Assembly (NCBI GenBank): GCA_016793885.1
Contig: JAEUHE010000151.1
Coordinates: 62,001 to 126,000, forward strand
Length of the DNA stretch: 64,000 nt
Direction: 5' to 3'
DNA from: Verrucomicrobiales bacterium
GTDB taxonomy: Bacteria; Verrucomicrobiota; Verrucomicrobiia; Limisphaerales; UBA11320
The position numbers and the translations under genes are program-made. This document shows positions 34,684 to 43,472 of the stretch, piece after piece. The notes under the pieces are model-generated. The model ran no database searches and had not been told where the DNA came from. It saw only the letters and a program-made list of their open reading frames with translations. Numbering within the stretch: the first letter of the stretch is position 1; every line of letters starts with the position of its first letter.

Positions 34684-35853
34684 ATGAAACTGAAACATGG
34701 CCTACACCTGGCCTACTGCACCAATATCCATCGAGGGGAGAACTGGGCGGAGACCTTTCACAACCTTCAGCACTACACGCTTGCCGTCCGAGAGCGAGTG
34801 GCTCCCCGGGTTCCTTACGCGATCGGGTTAAGGTTGGGGGTGCAGGCTGCTCGCGAACTGGCCGACCCGGGGCAGTTGGCTGGGTTCCGGCGGTGGCTGG
34901 ATGACCACGATTGCTACGTGTTCACAATCAACGGTTTTCCTTACGGGCAGTTCCACGGCACCCGCGTGAAAGAGCAGGTCTATGCGCCGGACTGGACAAC
35001 CCAAGAACGACTTGACTATACCTGCCTCCTTTTCGACGTGTTGGGGCAGTTGGTTCCGGACGGTGTGGAGGGAAGCGTGAGCACGGTGCCGGTGAGCTTC
35101 AAGGAGTTCATGAAGGAACCACGCCAGGAAGCCGCTGCGCGCAGCAAGCTGTGGCAGTGTGTTGAGTCCGTCGAAAAGGCCTCTCGCAAATGGGGCCGAC
35201 GGCTGCATCTGGGGCTAGAACCTGAGCCCCTGTGCCATCTGGAAACGACCCCTGAGACCGTGGCTTTCTTCGATCGGATGCAGCGTGATCGTCCAGGCGA
35301 TCTGCGTTTGAGGGAACATCTCGGTGTGAACTATGACTGCTGCCATTTGGCCGTGGAGTTTGAATCCGCCGGCTTGTCGCTCGAGAAGCTTAAGCAGTCT
35401 GGTATTCGGATCAGCAAACTGCACCTGAGTTCAGCGCTTCGTGTGTCCCCAAATCCAGAGGTGCGCCAGGCCCTGCGAGAGTTCGCGGACGACACATACT
35501 TTCATCAGGTGGTCGCTCGATCCGCGGGCGGTGAAATCACCCGTTACCGAGATCTTGACGTAGCGTTGGCGGGTCACAACCACCTCCCGCCGGCTTTGAC
35601 CGATGAGTGGCGCATCCATTTTCACATACCTCTCCACAGCGGTCCTACTGCCCTGTTTCAGACGACCTCAGATCATCTCAAGGAGGCCCTGGATTGGTTG
35701 GGAACCCATCCCGGGCTATGTACGCACCTCGAGATGGAGACCTATACTTGGGAGGTCATGCCTGCTGAGTTGAAGCGGCGGAGCGTCGTGGATCAGCTGG
35801 TGGCGGAATACGATTGGACGTTAGTTGAGCTGCGGAAGCGCGGGCTGGCGTGA
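34684..35853 (+). CDS. eboE: Metabolite traffic protein EboE (xylose isomerase-like TIM barrel)
   Basis: 389 residues. The opening GLHLAYCTNIHRGENWAETF, then FTINGFPYGQFHG and VNYDCCHLAVEFE, are characteristic of EboE, a sugar-phosphate isomerase/epimerase-like TIM barrel. Metal-ligand candidates are Glu in LHLGLEPEP, His in CCHLAVE and Glu in THLEMETYTW. In complete ebo clusters (eboABCDEF) the products are linked to export of cyclic secondary metabolite precursors, as shown for scytonemin in cyanobacteria. Here only a small ORF and a TatD-like gene accompany it, so the pathway must be reduced or split. Its last 33 nt overlap the convergent GNAT gene. Confidence 0.85.
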   Translation: MKLKHGLHLAYCTNIHRGENWAETFHNLQHYTLAVRERVAPRVPYAIGLRLGVQAARELADPGQLAGFRRWLDDHDCYVFTINGFPYGQFHGTRVKEQVYAPDWTTQERLDYTCLLFDVLGQLVPDGVEGSVSTVPVSFKEFMKEPRQEAAARSKLWQCVESVEKASRKWGRRLHLGLEPEPLCHLETTPETVAFFDRMQRDRPGDLRLREHLGVNYDCCHLAVEFESAGLSLEKLKQSGIRISKLHLSSALRVSPNPEVRQALREFADDTYFHQVVARSAGGEITRYRDLDVALAGHNHLPPALTDEWRIHFHIPLHSGPTALFQTTSDHLKEALDWLGTHPGLCTHLEMETYTWEVMPAELKRRSVVDQLVAEYDWTLVELRKRGLA

Positions 35854-36594
35854 CGCCAGCGCGCCTCGGCTGCGGAGCTCGGCGGTGATGGCAGAGAGAC
35901 CTAGATTTTGTTGACCCGCGACGTCAAAGTTCGAGGGATCTAGCCATTCCTCAAACGCGGCTCGTATGGCCGGCCATTCGCTATCAAGGATGGAGAACCA
36001 CGATGTATCCCGGTTTCTTCCCTTGTAGACCGTCGCCTGGCGGAAGGTTCCCTCGAACTTAAACCCTAGTCTTAAGGCCGCTCGACATGAATTCGCGTTG
36101 AGCGAGTCACATTTCCATTCGTAGCGGCGGTATCCGAGGGCAAATGCGCGCTGCATTAACAAGAACATCGCCTCTGTGGCGGCCGCGGTTCGGCGCAAGG
36201 CTGGAGAGTAGCACAGGTGTCCGACCTCGATAGATCCTTGCTCGGGAGCAATTCGCAGATAACCAGCCACCCCCACGGCCTTGAGTTCTTCGAAATCAAT
36301 GATGGCGTAGAGTTGAGGATCCTCCTGTTTGCTGACGAATTCGACCCACTGCATGTAACTCGCCAAGTTGGGGAAGGGCCCATAGGGCAGGTAGGTCCAC
36401 AAGCCGGAGTCGCCTTCGCTGGTCAAAGCGTAGTAAAGTTCGGCGGCGTGTCGCTTCACATTGATCGGCTCCAGTTGGCAGAACCGGCCCCTTAAGGTAT
36501 CGCGGTCCGGGTGAGCGGGGGGATGCCAATCGGGCAACGGAACCCCAATGGGCTGCCCATGTTCGTTGAAGATGTCCGACACGTTTGTTCTCAC
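35821..36594 (-). CDS. GNAT family N-acetyltransferase (RimJ/RimL-like)
   Basis: About 257 residues from a GTG at 36594 (MRTNVSDIFNEH), preceded by AAGGT. No ATG fits, and the longer frame to 36798 runs through tandem repeats. The acetyl-CoA fold is indicated by CQLEPINVKRHAAELYYAL, a central AVGVAGYLRIAPEQGSIEVG strand pair and the C-terminal AALRLGFKFEGTFRQATVYK. It resembles acetyltransferases that modify amino groups of proteins or small molecules. It is convergent with eboE and overlaps its 3' end by 33 nt. Target unknown. Confidence 0.82.
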   Translation of the reverse strand: MRTNVSDIFNEHGQPIGVPLPDWHPPAHPDRDTLRGRFCQLEPINVKRHAAELYYALTSEGDSGLWTYLPYGPFPNLASYMQWVEFVSKQEDPQLYAIIDFEELKAVGVAGYLRIAPEQGSIEVGHLCYSPALRRTAAATEAMFLLMQRAFALGYRRYEWKCDSLNANSCRAALRLGFKFEGTFRQATVYKGRNRDTSWFSILDSEWPAIRAAFEEWLDPSNFDVAGQQNLGLSAITAELRSRGALASRQPALPQLN

Positions 36595-36660
36595 TAAATC
36601 ACCATACCTTAAAGCTAAGGATAAGGAAAGATCGAACACTGTAGACTTGGAGAGAAATGT

Positions 36661-36753
36661 GAGGCCTGTCCCTCCTGTAACCAACCGTGTAACCAACCGG
36701 CGGATTGAGGCCTGTCCCTCCTGTAACCCACTGGCGGATGGAGGCCTGTCCCT
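36661..36753. repeat. Imperfect tandem repeat upstream of smc
   Basis: GAGGCCTGTCCCTCCTGTAA with following CC occurs at 36661-36682 and 36707-36728, and its first 13 bases again at 36741-36753. The spacers also share CGGCGGAT/TGGCGGAT. It lies in the 297-nt gap between the GNAT gene and smc. Confidence 0.75.
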
Positions 36754-36891
36754 GCAGATGATCCGGATGGTAATTGCTGGGTGGGTAAAAACTTCCACCC
36801 ATTAGTTGTAGGGTTGTGAATAACTTTCCACCATATCTTGTGGCTTTGATCTTTACTCAGGGCGGGTTCCTGGGATTTACTCTGACTCGAC

Positions 36892-39800
36892 ATGTATCTC
36901 AAAAACCTGACGGTATTAGGTTTTAAGTCCTTTGCTGACAAGACGTCCCTGAACTTCCAGCCGGGGGTTTCTGCCATCGTGGGACCGAACGGGTGCGGCA
37001 AGTCCAATGTATCGGACGCCATCCGTTGGGTTCTAGGTGAGCAATCGGCCAAGGCCTTGCGCGGTGGCGAGATGGCGGATGTTATTTTTAACGGCACCGA
37101 CTCACGTAAACCTCTCGGCATGGCCGAGGTCTCCCTCACCATCGGCGGGGTGGACGACGAGCATCTGAAGGCGGCCGGGGTTGAGATACCCTATGACGAG
37201 GTCACGCTCACCCGGCGGGTGTTCCGAGATGGGGGCAGTGAGTACTTTCTGAACAAGACTCCGTGTCGGCTGAAGGATATCCAGCAGTTGTTCATGGGGA
37301 CGGGTGTTGGCCGGAGCAGCTACAGCATCATGGCCCAGGGGAACATCACCCAGATCCTTTCCAGCAAGCCCGAGGATAGGCGGTTGATCTTCGAAGAGGC
37401 GGCGGGGATCACCAAGTTCAAGGCCCAGAAGAAGGAGGCTCTGAGGAAACTGGATCACACGGATCAAAACCTCCTTCGCGTTCAGGACTTGATTAAGGAG
37501 GTCAAACGTCAGATTGGATCCCTGCAGCGTCAGGCTGGCAAAGCTCGGCGGTATAAGCAGTTCATGACGGAGTTGCAGCATCTGGATACCCAGCTCGCCC
37601 GGCATCAGTTTGACATCCTGCAAACGGAGATTAAAGCCCGAGCCGAGCGGGGTGAGGGCCTGCGGACCCAGATCGAACGTAGCTCTGAAGAGGTGCTCCG
37701 TTGTGAGGACGAGATCCTCCAGCTGCGCAGCCGGCTATCCGAGCTGGAGCAGGAGATCAGCCGCACGCAGCAACATGGGATTGAGCTGAAGGGCCAGGTC
37801 GAGCGCAACGAAAGCCGGATCCACTTTAACGAACAGAGGCTTTTGGAACTTCAGGAGCATCATGGCAAGGCGCTGAATGAGATCGCGCAAGCAGAGGAGC
37901 GAGTGCGCCTGTCGCAGGCGGAGCTGGAAATCCTGGAGCAACGACTTGAGGAGTCCAACGACAAGCTGATTCAGCATCGTCAGACCCTTGCCCAGCGGCA
38001 AGAGGCGGTGCAAGCCATCGAGGCCAGCTTGATCGCGAAGCAGGACGCGCTGAGACAGGAGCAATCCAAGGCGTTCGCTGCTGCCCAAGCGATGTCCCGC
38101 GTCCGCAACGAGATCAACTCCCTCGACCTGCTCAAACAGGGCAACATCATCCGCCTCGAAAAGCTGTCGGCCGAAAAGGTTCAGCTGGAGGAGGAGAGAA
38201 TCCGCCTGGAGCAGCGTCTTCAGGAGTTCCATGGAAACGTCGAAACCTTCCGGCTGAATGTTCAGACGACTCGGGGCACGGTCGAGGAGCGCCAGCAACG
38301 CCTCAGGGAGGTCCAGCAATCGATCAATGAGGTGTCCCATCAGCTGGACGGGGTGCTGCGGCAGCAAGCCGAGACACGCTCCAAGCTCAACTTGCTCGAA
38401 CAGCTGGCCGCCGACCATGAGGGGTTCAGCGGAGGAAGCCTCGCGGCGTTGAAACAGACCCACCTGGTGCTTGGCTCCCTGGCCGACCGGATTCAAGTGC
38501 CGACCGAGCACATCGCCGCGATCGAGACCGCTTTGGGCCACCACTTGCAGTTGGTGATTACGGACAAGCCGGAAGCCGCAGAGCAAATTCTTGCCGATCT
38601 CGCTTCCAACAAGCGGGGGCGTGCGAGCATTGCGGCGCTGGAGCTTTCGCTCTTGGCGCCCGAGGAAGCCTTTCCGCCGACCGATCCGGCCGACGCCTCC
38701 CTGGGGGTGCTGGCCCTGGATCTCATTCAGGCGGACGAGAGCGTCCGGCCTCTGTTGCGGCGGCTGCTGGGACGAACACGGGTGGTGACCGATCTCGCTG
38801 CTGCCACTGCCGCTTGGCGGGCCAGCCAGGGCGCCTGGGACTTTGTGACGGCGGATGGTCAGGTGCTCGCCCGCCAGGGCGTTTACACCGGTGGAGCCGG
38901 CGGCGCCGCCGGGAAAGCGGCCGCCTCGATTCTGGGTCGAAAAAACCAGATCGCCGACCTGCAAGCCGCGATGACGCGGTTGCTCGAGGAATCGAACGAG
39001 TCCAGTCGGGCGAAGGGCGCGTTGGTGAGCGAGCAGACCGCGTTGCAGGCGGGGTTGCAGGAAGCTCAGACTGAACTGCGCGAGCATGAGGTTGCCGTGG
39101 CAACGCATCAGGGAGAACTGAACGCCCTGCATAATTCCCTCCGCATGCTCCACCAGAAGATTGAGACCGTGGTCTACGAGATCCAGAGCCTTTCGGCTCA
39201 TGATCAAGAAGGCGCTGAAAAGCGGTCGGCCATGGCCGCGCGAGCCGCGGAGCTGGAATTGCAGGAGAAAACCTCCCAGGAAGATGTCCTGACCCTGAGT
39301 CAGGCGGTCGAGGAGTTGCGGCAAAGCCGTGAGCACGCCAACACAAGCCTTACCGAGACGAAGGTGCTCCTGGCCTCGGACGAACAGCTGAGCGTGTCCT
39401 TGCGCCAACAAAAGCAGCCCCTCGAGCAGCGACTGCGGGAGCTGGGGCAGCTGATTCAGCAGCGGCAGCAGGAGATTGGAAGTTTTGGGAGCCGACATGA
39501 GCAATACGGAGTCGAGATTGAGGAGTCTCGCCGGCATATCATCACCCTCCAGCACGAACGCGAGCAGGTGAACCAAAAGGCGGCGCAGTTGCTCCACGAA
39601 AAGCAGTCCCAGGAAGCGGTCATCGGCACCAGCGAGGAGTCCTTGCGGGATCAGCGTCGTCAACTGACCGATGCTCAGCACCAGCGCGGGACGATCGAAG
39701 TTGAGTTGGCGCAGAAGACCATGGCGGTGCAGAATCTCCGCGAGCGCATCCAGCAGAAATATCAACTGAACCTCGACGACGTTCAGAGCGAATGCATCAA

Positions 39801-40626
39801 GATTACCTTTGCCGAGGAGGGGCCGGCGCGGGTCGAGACTTTGACGCCCGAGGACATGGCCGCGTCGGGAGTGGGGACGGATTGGGCGCAGGTTGCAGAG
39901 CAGGTCCAAGCGCTTCAGAAGCGCCTCGACGAAATTGGTCCGGTCAATCTGGTTGCGATTGAGGAGTATGAGGAGACGGAGCAACGCTTCCAGTTCCTGA
40001 CTCAGCAGAACGACGACTTGGTCAAAGCCAAGGAACAGTTGCTGGAAGTTCTGTCGCGGATCAACACCCAGACCCGCGAGATGTTCGTGGCCACTTTCAA
40101 CCAGATCCGCGACAATTTCCGGGCGATGTTCGTGGAGATCTTCGGGGGTGGCAAAGCGGATCTGATCCTGGTCGATGACAACGACGTGCTGGAAAGCGGG
40201 ATCGACATCGTGGCTCGCCCTCCGGGCAAGCAACTCCAGAGCATCACTCTGCTATCGGGTGGTGAACAGACCATGACCGCCGTGGCGCTGATGTTCTCCA
40301 TCTACCAGGTCAAGCCGAGCCCCTTCTGCATTCTGGACGAGTTGGACGCACCTCTGGACGAGTCGAATATCAATCGCTTCATCCGGGTGCTTCAACGCTT
40401 CCTCGACCATTCGCAATTCATCATCATCACTCACAACAAGCGAACCATCGGCATGGCTGATGTGCTTTACGGAGTCACGATGCAAGAGCAGGGGGTTAGC
40501 CGTATTGTGAGTGTGAAGTTCACCAAGGGTGATGGGAACGACGGAGGTGGCAAAGCGCTCGTGCCGCCCCCGGCTGAGACCACCAAGCCGAAGGACGACA
40601 ACGTGGAAGTGGCCATGGCCAAATAG
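36892..40626 (+). CDS. smc: Chromosome segregation ATPase SMC
   Basis: 1244 residues, the full length expected. The N-terminal ATPase half has Walker A GPNGCGKSN at 31-39 after FKSFADKTSLNF. Two long coiled coils (about 170-500 and 680-1010) flank the hinge near 510-660 (GFSGGSLAAL, IAAIETALGHHLQLVI). The C-terminal half has the signature LLSGGEQTMTAVAL at about 1120 and Walker B FCILDELDAPLDESN at about 1146, then IIITHNKRTIGMAD. It forms the condensin-like ring that compacts and segregates chromosomes. ScpA/ScpB genes are not adjacent. The acidic-basic tail after 1215 is extra. A large antisense open frame is a shadow of the high GC content. Confidence 0.97.
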   Translation: MYLKNLTVLGFKSFADKTSLNFQPGVSAIVGPNGCGKSNVSDAIRWVLGEQSAKALRGGEMADVIFNGTDSRKPLGMAEVSLTIGGVDDEHLKAAGVEIPYDEVTLTRRVFRDGGSEYFLNKTPCRLKDIQQLFMGTGVGRSSYSIMAQGNITQILSSKPEDRRLIFEEAAGITKFKAQKKEALRKLDHTDQNLLRVQDLIKEVKRQIGSLQRQAGKARRYKQFMTELQHLDTQLARHQFDILQTEIKARAERGEGLRTQIERSSEEVLRCEDEILQLRSRLSELEQEISRTQQHGIELKGQVERNESRIHFNEQRLLELQEHHGKALNEIAQAEERVRLSQAELEILEQRLEESNDKLIQHRQTLAQRQEAVQAIEASLIAKQDALRQEQSKAFAAAQAMSRVRNEINSLDLLKQGNIIRLEKLSAEKVQLEEERIRLEQRLQEFHGNVETFRLNVQTTRGTVEERQQRLREVQQSINEVSHQLDGVLRQQAETRSKLNLLEQLAADHEGFSGGSLAALKQTHLVLGSLADRIQVPTEHIAAIETALGHHLQLVITDKPEAAEQILADLASNKRGRASIAALELSLLAPEEAFPPTDPADASLGVLALDLIQADESVRPLLRRLLGRTRVVTDLAAATAAWRASQGAWDFVTADGQVLARQGVYTGGAGGAAGKAAASILGRKNQIADLQAAMTRLLEESNESSRAKGALVSEQTALQAGLQEAQTELREHEVAVATHQGELNALHNSLRMLHQKIETVVYEIQSLSAHDQEGAEKRSAMAARAAELELQEKTSQEDVLTLSQAVEELRQSREHANTSLTETKVLLASDEQLSVSLRQQKQPLEQRLRELGQLIQQRQQEIGSFGSRHEQYGVEIEESRRHIITLQHEREQVNQKAAQLLHEKQSQEAVIGTSEESLRDQRRQLTDAQHQRGTIEVELAQKTMAVQNLRERIQQKYQLNLDDVQSECIKITFAEEGPARVETLTPEDMAASGVGTDWAQVAEQVQALQKRLDEIGPVNLVAIEEYEETEQRFQFLTQQNDDLVKAKEQLLEVLSRINTQTREMFVATFNQIRDNFRAMFVEIFGGGKADLILVDDNDVLESGIDIVARPPGKQLQSITLLSGGEQTMTAVALMFSIYQVKPSPFCILDELDAPLDESNINRFIRVLQRFLDHSQFIIITHNKRTIGMADVLYGVTMQEQGVSRIVSVKFTKGDGNDGGGKALVPPPAETTKPKDDNVEVAMAK

Positions 40627-40631
40627 GCCGG

Positions 40632-40838
40632 CTAGGCGTAAGTATCGAGGTGCTGCCCACATCCGTTGGGGCAGCTGGCGGAAGTGGACTCCTCCAGACC
40701 CTGAATGAGCGCTTCGGCCTGCACTTTCGCCTGATCTTGAGCTTTCTTGAGGAGTGCAACGCCTGCGTCGCTCGCTTGCCCTCCCGCTCGATCCAGGTTT
40801 CCAAGAACCGTTGATGGATACGACCCGTTGATGGTCAT
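40632..40838 (-). CDS. Small YjfB-like putative motility protein
   Basis: 68 residues: MTINGSYPSTVLGNLDRAGG, then an amphipathic helix ALLKKAQDQAKVQAEALIQG, and the tail SCPNGCGQHLDTYA. The helix resembles the short YjfB family (putative motility protein), whose role is unresolved. The CPNGCG tail is an addition that could bind metal. It ends 5 nt from the convergent smc stop. Too small to be certain, but the composition is clearly coding-like. Confidence 0.55.
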   Translation of the reverse strand: MTINGSYPSTVLGNLDRAGGQASDAGVALLKKAQDQAKVQAEALIQGLEESTSASCPNGCGQHLDTYA

Positions 40839-40893
40839 GGGTAATCCATCGGCAGGTTTGGCCCGTTGCTTGAGGGTTCAAACCCGAGCTGGA

Positions 40894-42369
40894 CTATTGA
40901 GCCCGAGGTTGCTTCTTAAGCGCCTTGAGTTGTTCGTTTTCGGGCTTCTGTGCGTAGTATTTATCGAGGGGGTAGCAGCCGCTGATCAATCCGTTACGGG
41001 GTGCCGTGGTGCAGTCGCTGAATGTGCGGCAGATCAGTTTGGGCGTGAGCGCCCCCTTGAGCGTTGCGTCCGCCAGCATGTCGGGGTAGCTCAGCGTCAT
41101 CCTGCCCAACCCGATCATGTCGGTCCATCCCAGGCGCACTGTCGCCTGGGCGACCTGGGGGAGATACTCCTGCAGGTAGCTGTAACCCGTGCCGATCAGC
41201 GTCATGCCTGCAGGGGCCTGCGCCTTCAGCTCTCGAACGGCATGGACTTGGCGGGCGACGCCTACCAGTGGATCCTCGGGAGGCAGGTAGCCGTCGCTGG
41301 GCGGAAAGGACGCTGGACGCTGGATGTGTGGGTTGTAGTAAGGTGAACCCGCGCTCAAGTTGACCAGGCGGATTCCCAGCTCACCGCAAAGAGCCAGGAA
41401 GCGATGGCTCTCGGTGAGGTCTGGCTGGGTCGGATGGTCCACGTTGATCCCAAAGCCATAGCGGTAGGGCAAACAGGTGGCGTACGACTCCGGGATGCCC
41501 GGTCCAGGTTTTCCCGGGGCAGATTGGTTGGGATCCGGCCGGAACGGCACCAGATCAAAGGCGCTCAACCGCACCGCCAGGCCAATCGGGTTCCCGTCCC
41601 GGCGAATGCCGGCGACAATGTCTCGAAGAATTCGGGTGCGGTTCTCGAAGCTGCCCCCGAAGCGACCCGGCCGTGTGTGCGCTCCCAGAAACTCGTGGAG
41701 CAGGTAGCCGTGGCAGTGTTTGAGATCGACGAAGTCAGCTCCGATTTCCTGAGCGAGTCGCGCGGCCTTAACATAGTCTGCGATGAGGATCTCGATCTCC
41801 TCGTCCGTGAAGACCTGATTTTCCTGGGTCACTTGAAAACGTGAGTCGAGCAAGGGATGTCGATAGGCCACTCTGGGCTGCCATCGTTTCGGGTCTTCCG
41901 GCCGGCAAAAGCGTCCAGAGTGAGTCAGCTGAAACCCGATCAGCAAGTCCTCGGAGGTGCCGTAGCGTGATTCGTGCGCCTGGATGAGCAGGTGGCGCAG
42001 TTCGGTGATGTCCTGGCGGTTTTCTTCGGTGAGGATGAGCTGGCGTGGGTTGGCACGGCCGTCGGCACGCACCGCCATTGCTTCTCCGCCAAAAATGAGC
42101 TTGGCTCCGCTGAGTCCGAACCGCTGCCAGCGGCGGCGCACCTCCTCGGTCGTTCCGCCGGTCGTCGTTCCATCCCAGCCTTCCATCGGGTGAATCACCC
42201 AGCGATTCGAAGGTGTTTTGCCATTGAGGCTCCCATTCGACAGGGGCTGCGTCAAGGGAGAGTCTGCGCCGGTTAGGATCGAATCATCGCATGGGATCTC
42301 GATTCCCAGGCTCTGGCAGTGTGCGCGAAACTGTTCCGCCGATTTAAGTGAAGCGACACGGACGGTCAT
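40894..42369 (-). CDS. NADH:flavin oxidoreductase, old yellow enzyme family
   Basis: 491 residues from MTVRVASLKSAEQF. The FMN-binding TIM barrel is indicated by NRWVIHPMEGWDGTTTGGT, LIFGGEAMAVRADGRANP, GFQLTHSGRFCRPE and the catalytic segment DLKHCHGYLLHEFLGAHT, followed by GGSFENRTRILRDIV. It reduces activated alkenes or related compounds with NAD(P)H through FMN. Typical enzymes of this branch are about 370-400 residues, or about 670 when fused to an FAD/NAD domain; here an N-terminal stretch of about 60 residues and a longer C-terminus are extra. It stands alone between smc and the repeat at 42.4-42.6 kb. Substrate unknown. Confidence 0.88.
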   Translation of the reverse strand: MTVRVASLKSAEQFRAHCQSLGIEIPCDDSILTGADSPLTQPLSNGSLNGKTPSNRWVIHPMEGWDGTTTGGTTEEVRRRWQRFGLSGAKLIFGGEAMAVRADGRANPRQLILTEENRQDITELRHLLIQAHESRYGTSEDLLIGFQLTHSGRFCRPEDPKRWQPRVAYRHPLLDSRFQVTQENQVFTDEEIEILIADYVKAARLAQEIGADFVDLKHCHGYLLHEFLGAHTRPGRFGGSFENRTRILRDIVAGIRRDGNPIGLAVRLSAFDLVPFRPDPNQSAPGKPGPGIPESYATCLPYRYGFGINVDHPTQPDLTESHRFLALCGELGIRLVNLSAGSPYYNPHIQRPASFPPSDGYLPPEDPLVGVARQVHAVRELKAQAPAGMTLIGTGYSYLQEYLPQVAQATVRLGWTDMIGLGRMTLSYPDMLADATLKGALTPKLICRTFSDCTTAPRNGLISGCYPLDKYYAQKPENEQLKALKKQPRAQ

Positions 42370-42459
42370 GGGGGCATGGTCATCCAGGGAACGGCCTGTC
42401 GGCCAGGATTTTTTAAGACGGGGGGTTGCCGCGCGGAGAGCCGAGGGTTGGCGAACACG

Positions 42460-42600
42460 TGGTTGCCCTTGCGGAGTTGCCCGCTTGTTACCCACAGCCT
42501 GGGGCAGGAGTGGGCTCGAGCAGATCGGAACTATAAGCTCAATCGGATCGATCCTCGATCAAGTCTCGCCCTACCTTAGTGACGAGCCGAGGTAGGGCCC
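42460..42600. repeat. Dispersed CCCTACC/GGTAGGG hairpin element (third copy)
   Basis: CCCTACCT at 42569-42576 pairs with AGGTAGGG at 42590-42597 around TAGTGACGAGCCG. The left flank TTGCGGAGTTGCCCGCTTGT and CCTGGGGCAGGAGTGGGCTC matches copies one and two. Here a 45-nt insertion lies between CTCGA and the hairpin. It abuts the stop codon of the gene at 42600. Confidence 0.75.
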
Positions 42601-43472
42601 TACCGATTCTCCTCGGGAGCAGCAGGTACGGGGGGTCCCCCGGGTGTTGGGATCTGCAGTCCGGTAGGCGTCACATTGGTGACCTTCTCCGTCACCTCGA
42701 TGCGCTTGGCGCTGAATAGCTGGCGGAAATGAAGCCAGAGATCTGTGTCGGAGTTCACCCATATGCCAGCAGCGATGCGTGAGCGGGTAACGGAGAAGCG
42801 TAATTCCCGCAAGGCCCCCAACATCCCGCCCCAACCTATCTTGAGGGTCTCTTGCAGGCTGATATGGGCTTGCACGACTTCATGCTCCTCTTCGTCGACC
42901 CAGATTTTTCCGCCGACACGCGCGAGAACCTCCTCCTCGGTGGAGCTGATTTTGACATCCTTTCGCGGCCGCACCTCGATGACCAAGGTGGAACGACCTT
43001 GGAGAACCTCCCGATTGGTGATCGAGAACTGGAATCGTTTCACCATGTCGTCGTTGATCTGATGCAGCAGCGAGTCATTCCCCTGGGATCGGTCACCGCT
43101 CGGGCTTCTCGTGCGCGGCTTAGGCTCAGTCGATTCTGCTTTGGGGCTGCGCACGGGAGGCGGCTCTCCATTCTTGCTCAGCAATTCAGCCTTGGGCTTG
43201 CCGTTTTTCTCCGTGATTCGGTAGACTTTTTCCTCCTGCTTGATCACCTCGTGGTCCGAGTCGTAATGAGTGGTGGTCTTGATGCGGGTGAAGTCGTAAC
43301 CGGCAGGGGATTTTCTTGATCGCTTGGCGCGTTCGATCACTTTGGGGAGCAGTTCGTCGATGGCGGGGTACGGCTGACTTTGGGCTTGGAGGTCCGCGGG
43401 TGATGGGGGGACCACCACGAGCCACAGCAGCACCAGGTTTCGAATGAACGGCCAGTGCCTCAGTGTCATCAT
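42600..43472 (-). CDS. Exported protein of unknown function (LolA/outer-membrane-lipoprotein-like)
   Basis: 290 residues with a signal peptide (LVLLWLVVVPPSPADLQAQ). The mature protein has YDFTRIKTTTHYDSDHEVIK, IWVDEEEHEVVQAHISLQ and ELRFSVTRSRIAAGIWVNSD. This strand-rich pattern resembles the LolA/LppX-like fold. Between residues 95 and 135 it carries a disordered Ser/Pro/Lys-rich insert. It ends with a Pro-rich tail. Its start overlaps the stop of the PVC-type heme protein by 4 nt (ATGA), so it is the third gene of that operon. Fold is inferred; function unknown. Confidence 0.65.
   Translation of the reverse strand: MMTLRHWPFIRNLVLLWLVVVPPSPADLQAQSQPYPAIDELLPKVIERAKRSRKSPAGYDFTRIKTTTHYDSDHEVIKQEEKVYRITEKNGKPKAELLSKNGEPPPVRSPKAESTEPKPRTRSPSGDRSQGNDSLLHQINDDMVKRFQFSITNREVLQGRSTLVIEVRPRKDVKISSTEEEVLARVGGKIWVDEEEHEVVQAHISLQETLKIGWGGMLGALRELRFSVTRSRIAAGIWVNSDTDLWLHFRQLFSAKRIEVTEKVTNVTPTGLQIPTPGGPPVPAAPEENR

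Noticed and set aside
36595-36798. N-terminal extension of the GNAT frame
   Set aside because: The extension is made of translated tandem repeats and precedes the conserved fold; a GTG with an SD-like AAGGT is closer.
37735-40233. 832-codon open frame antisense to smc
   Set aside because: The plus strand codes for a complete SMC with all motifs; the antisense frame is Leu/Gln/Arg-rich with no domain and is a by-product of high GC and codon pattern.
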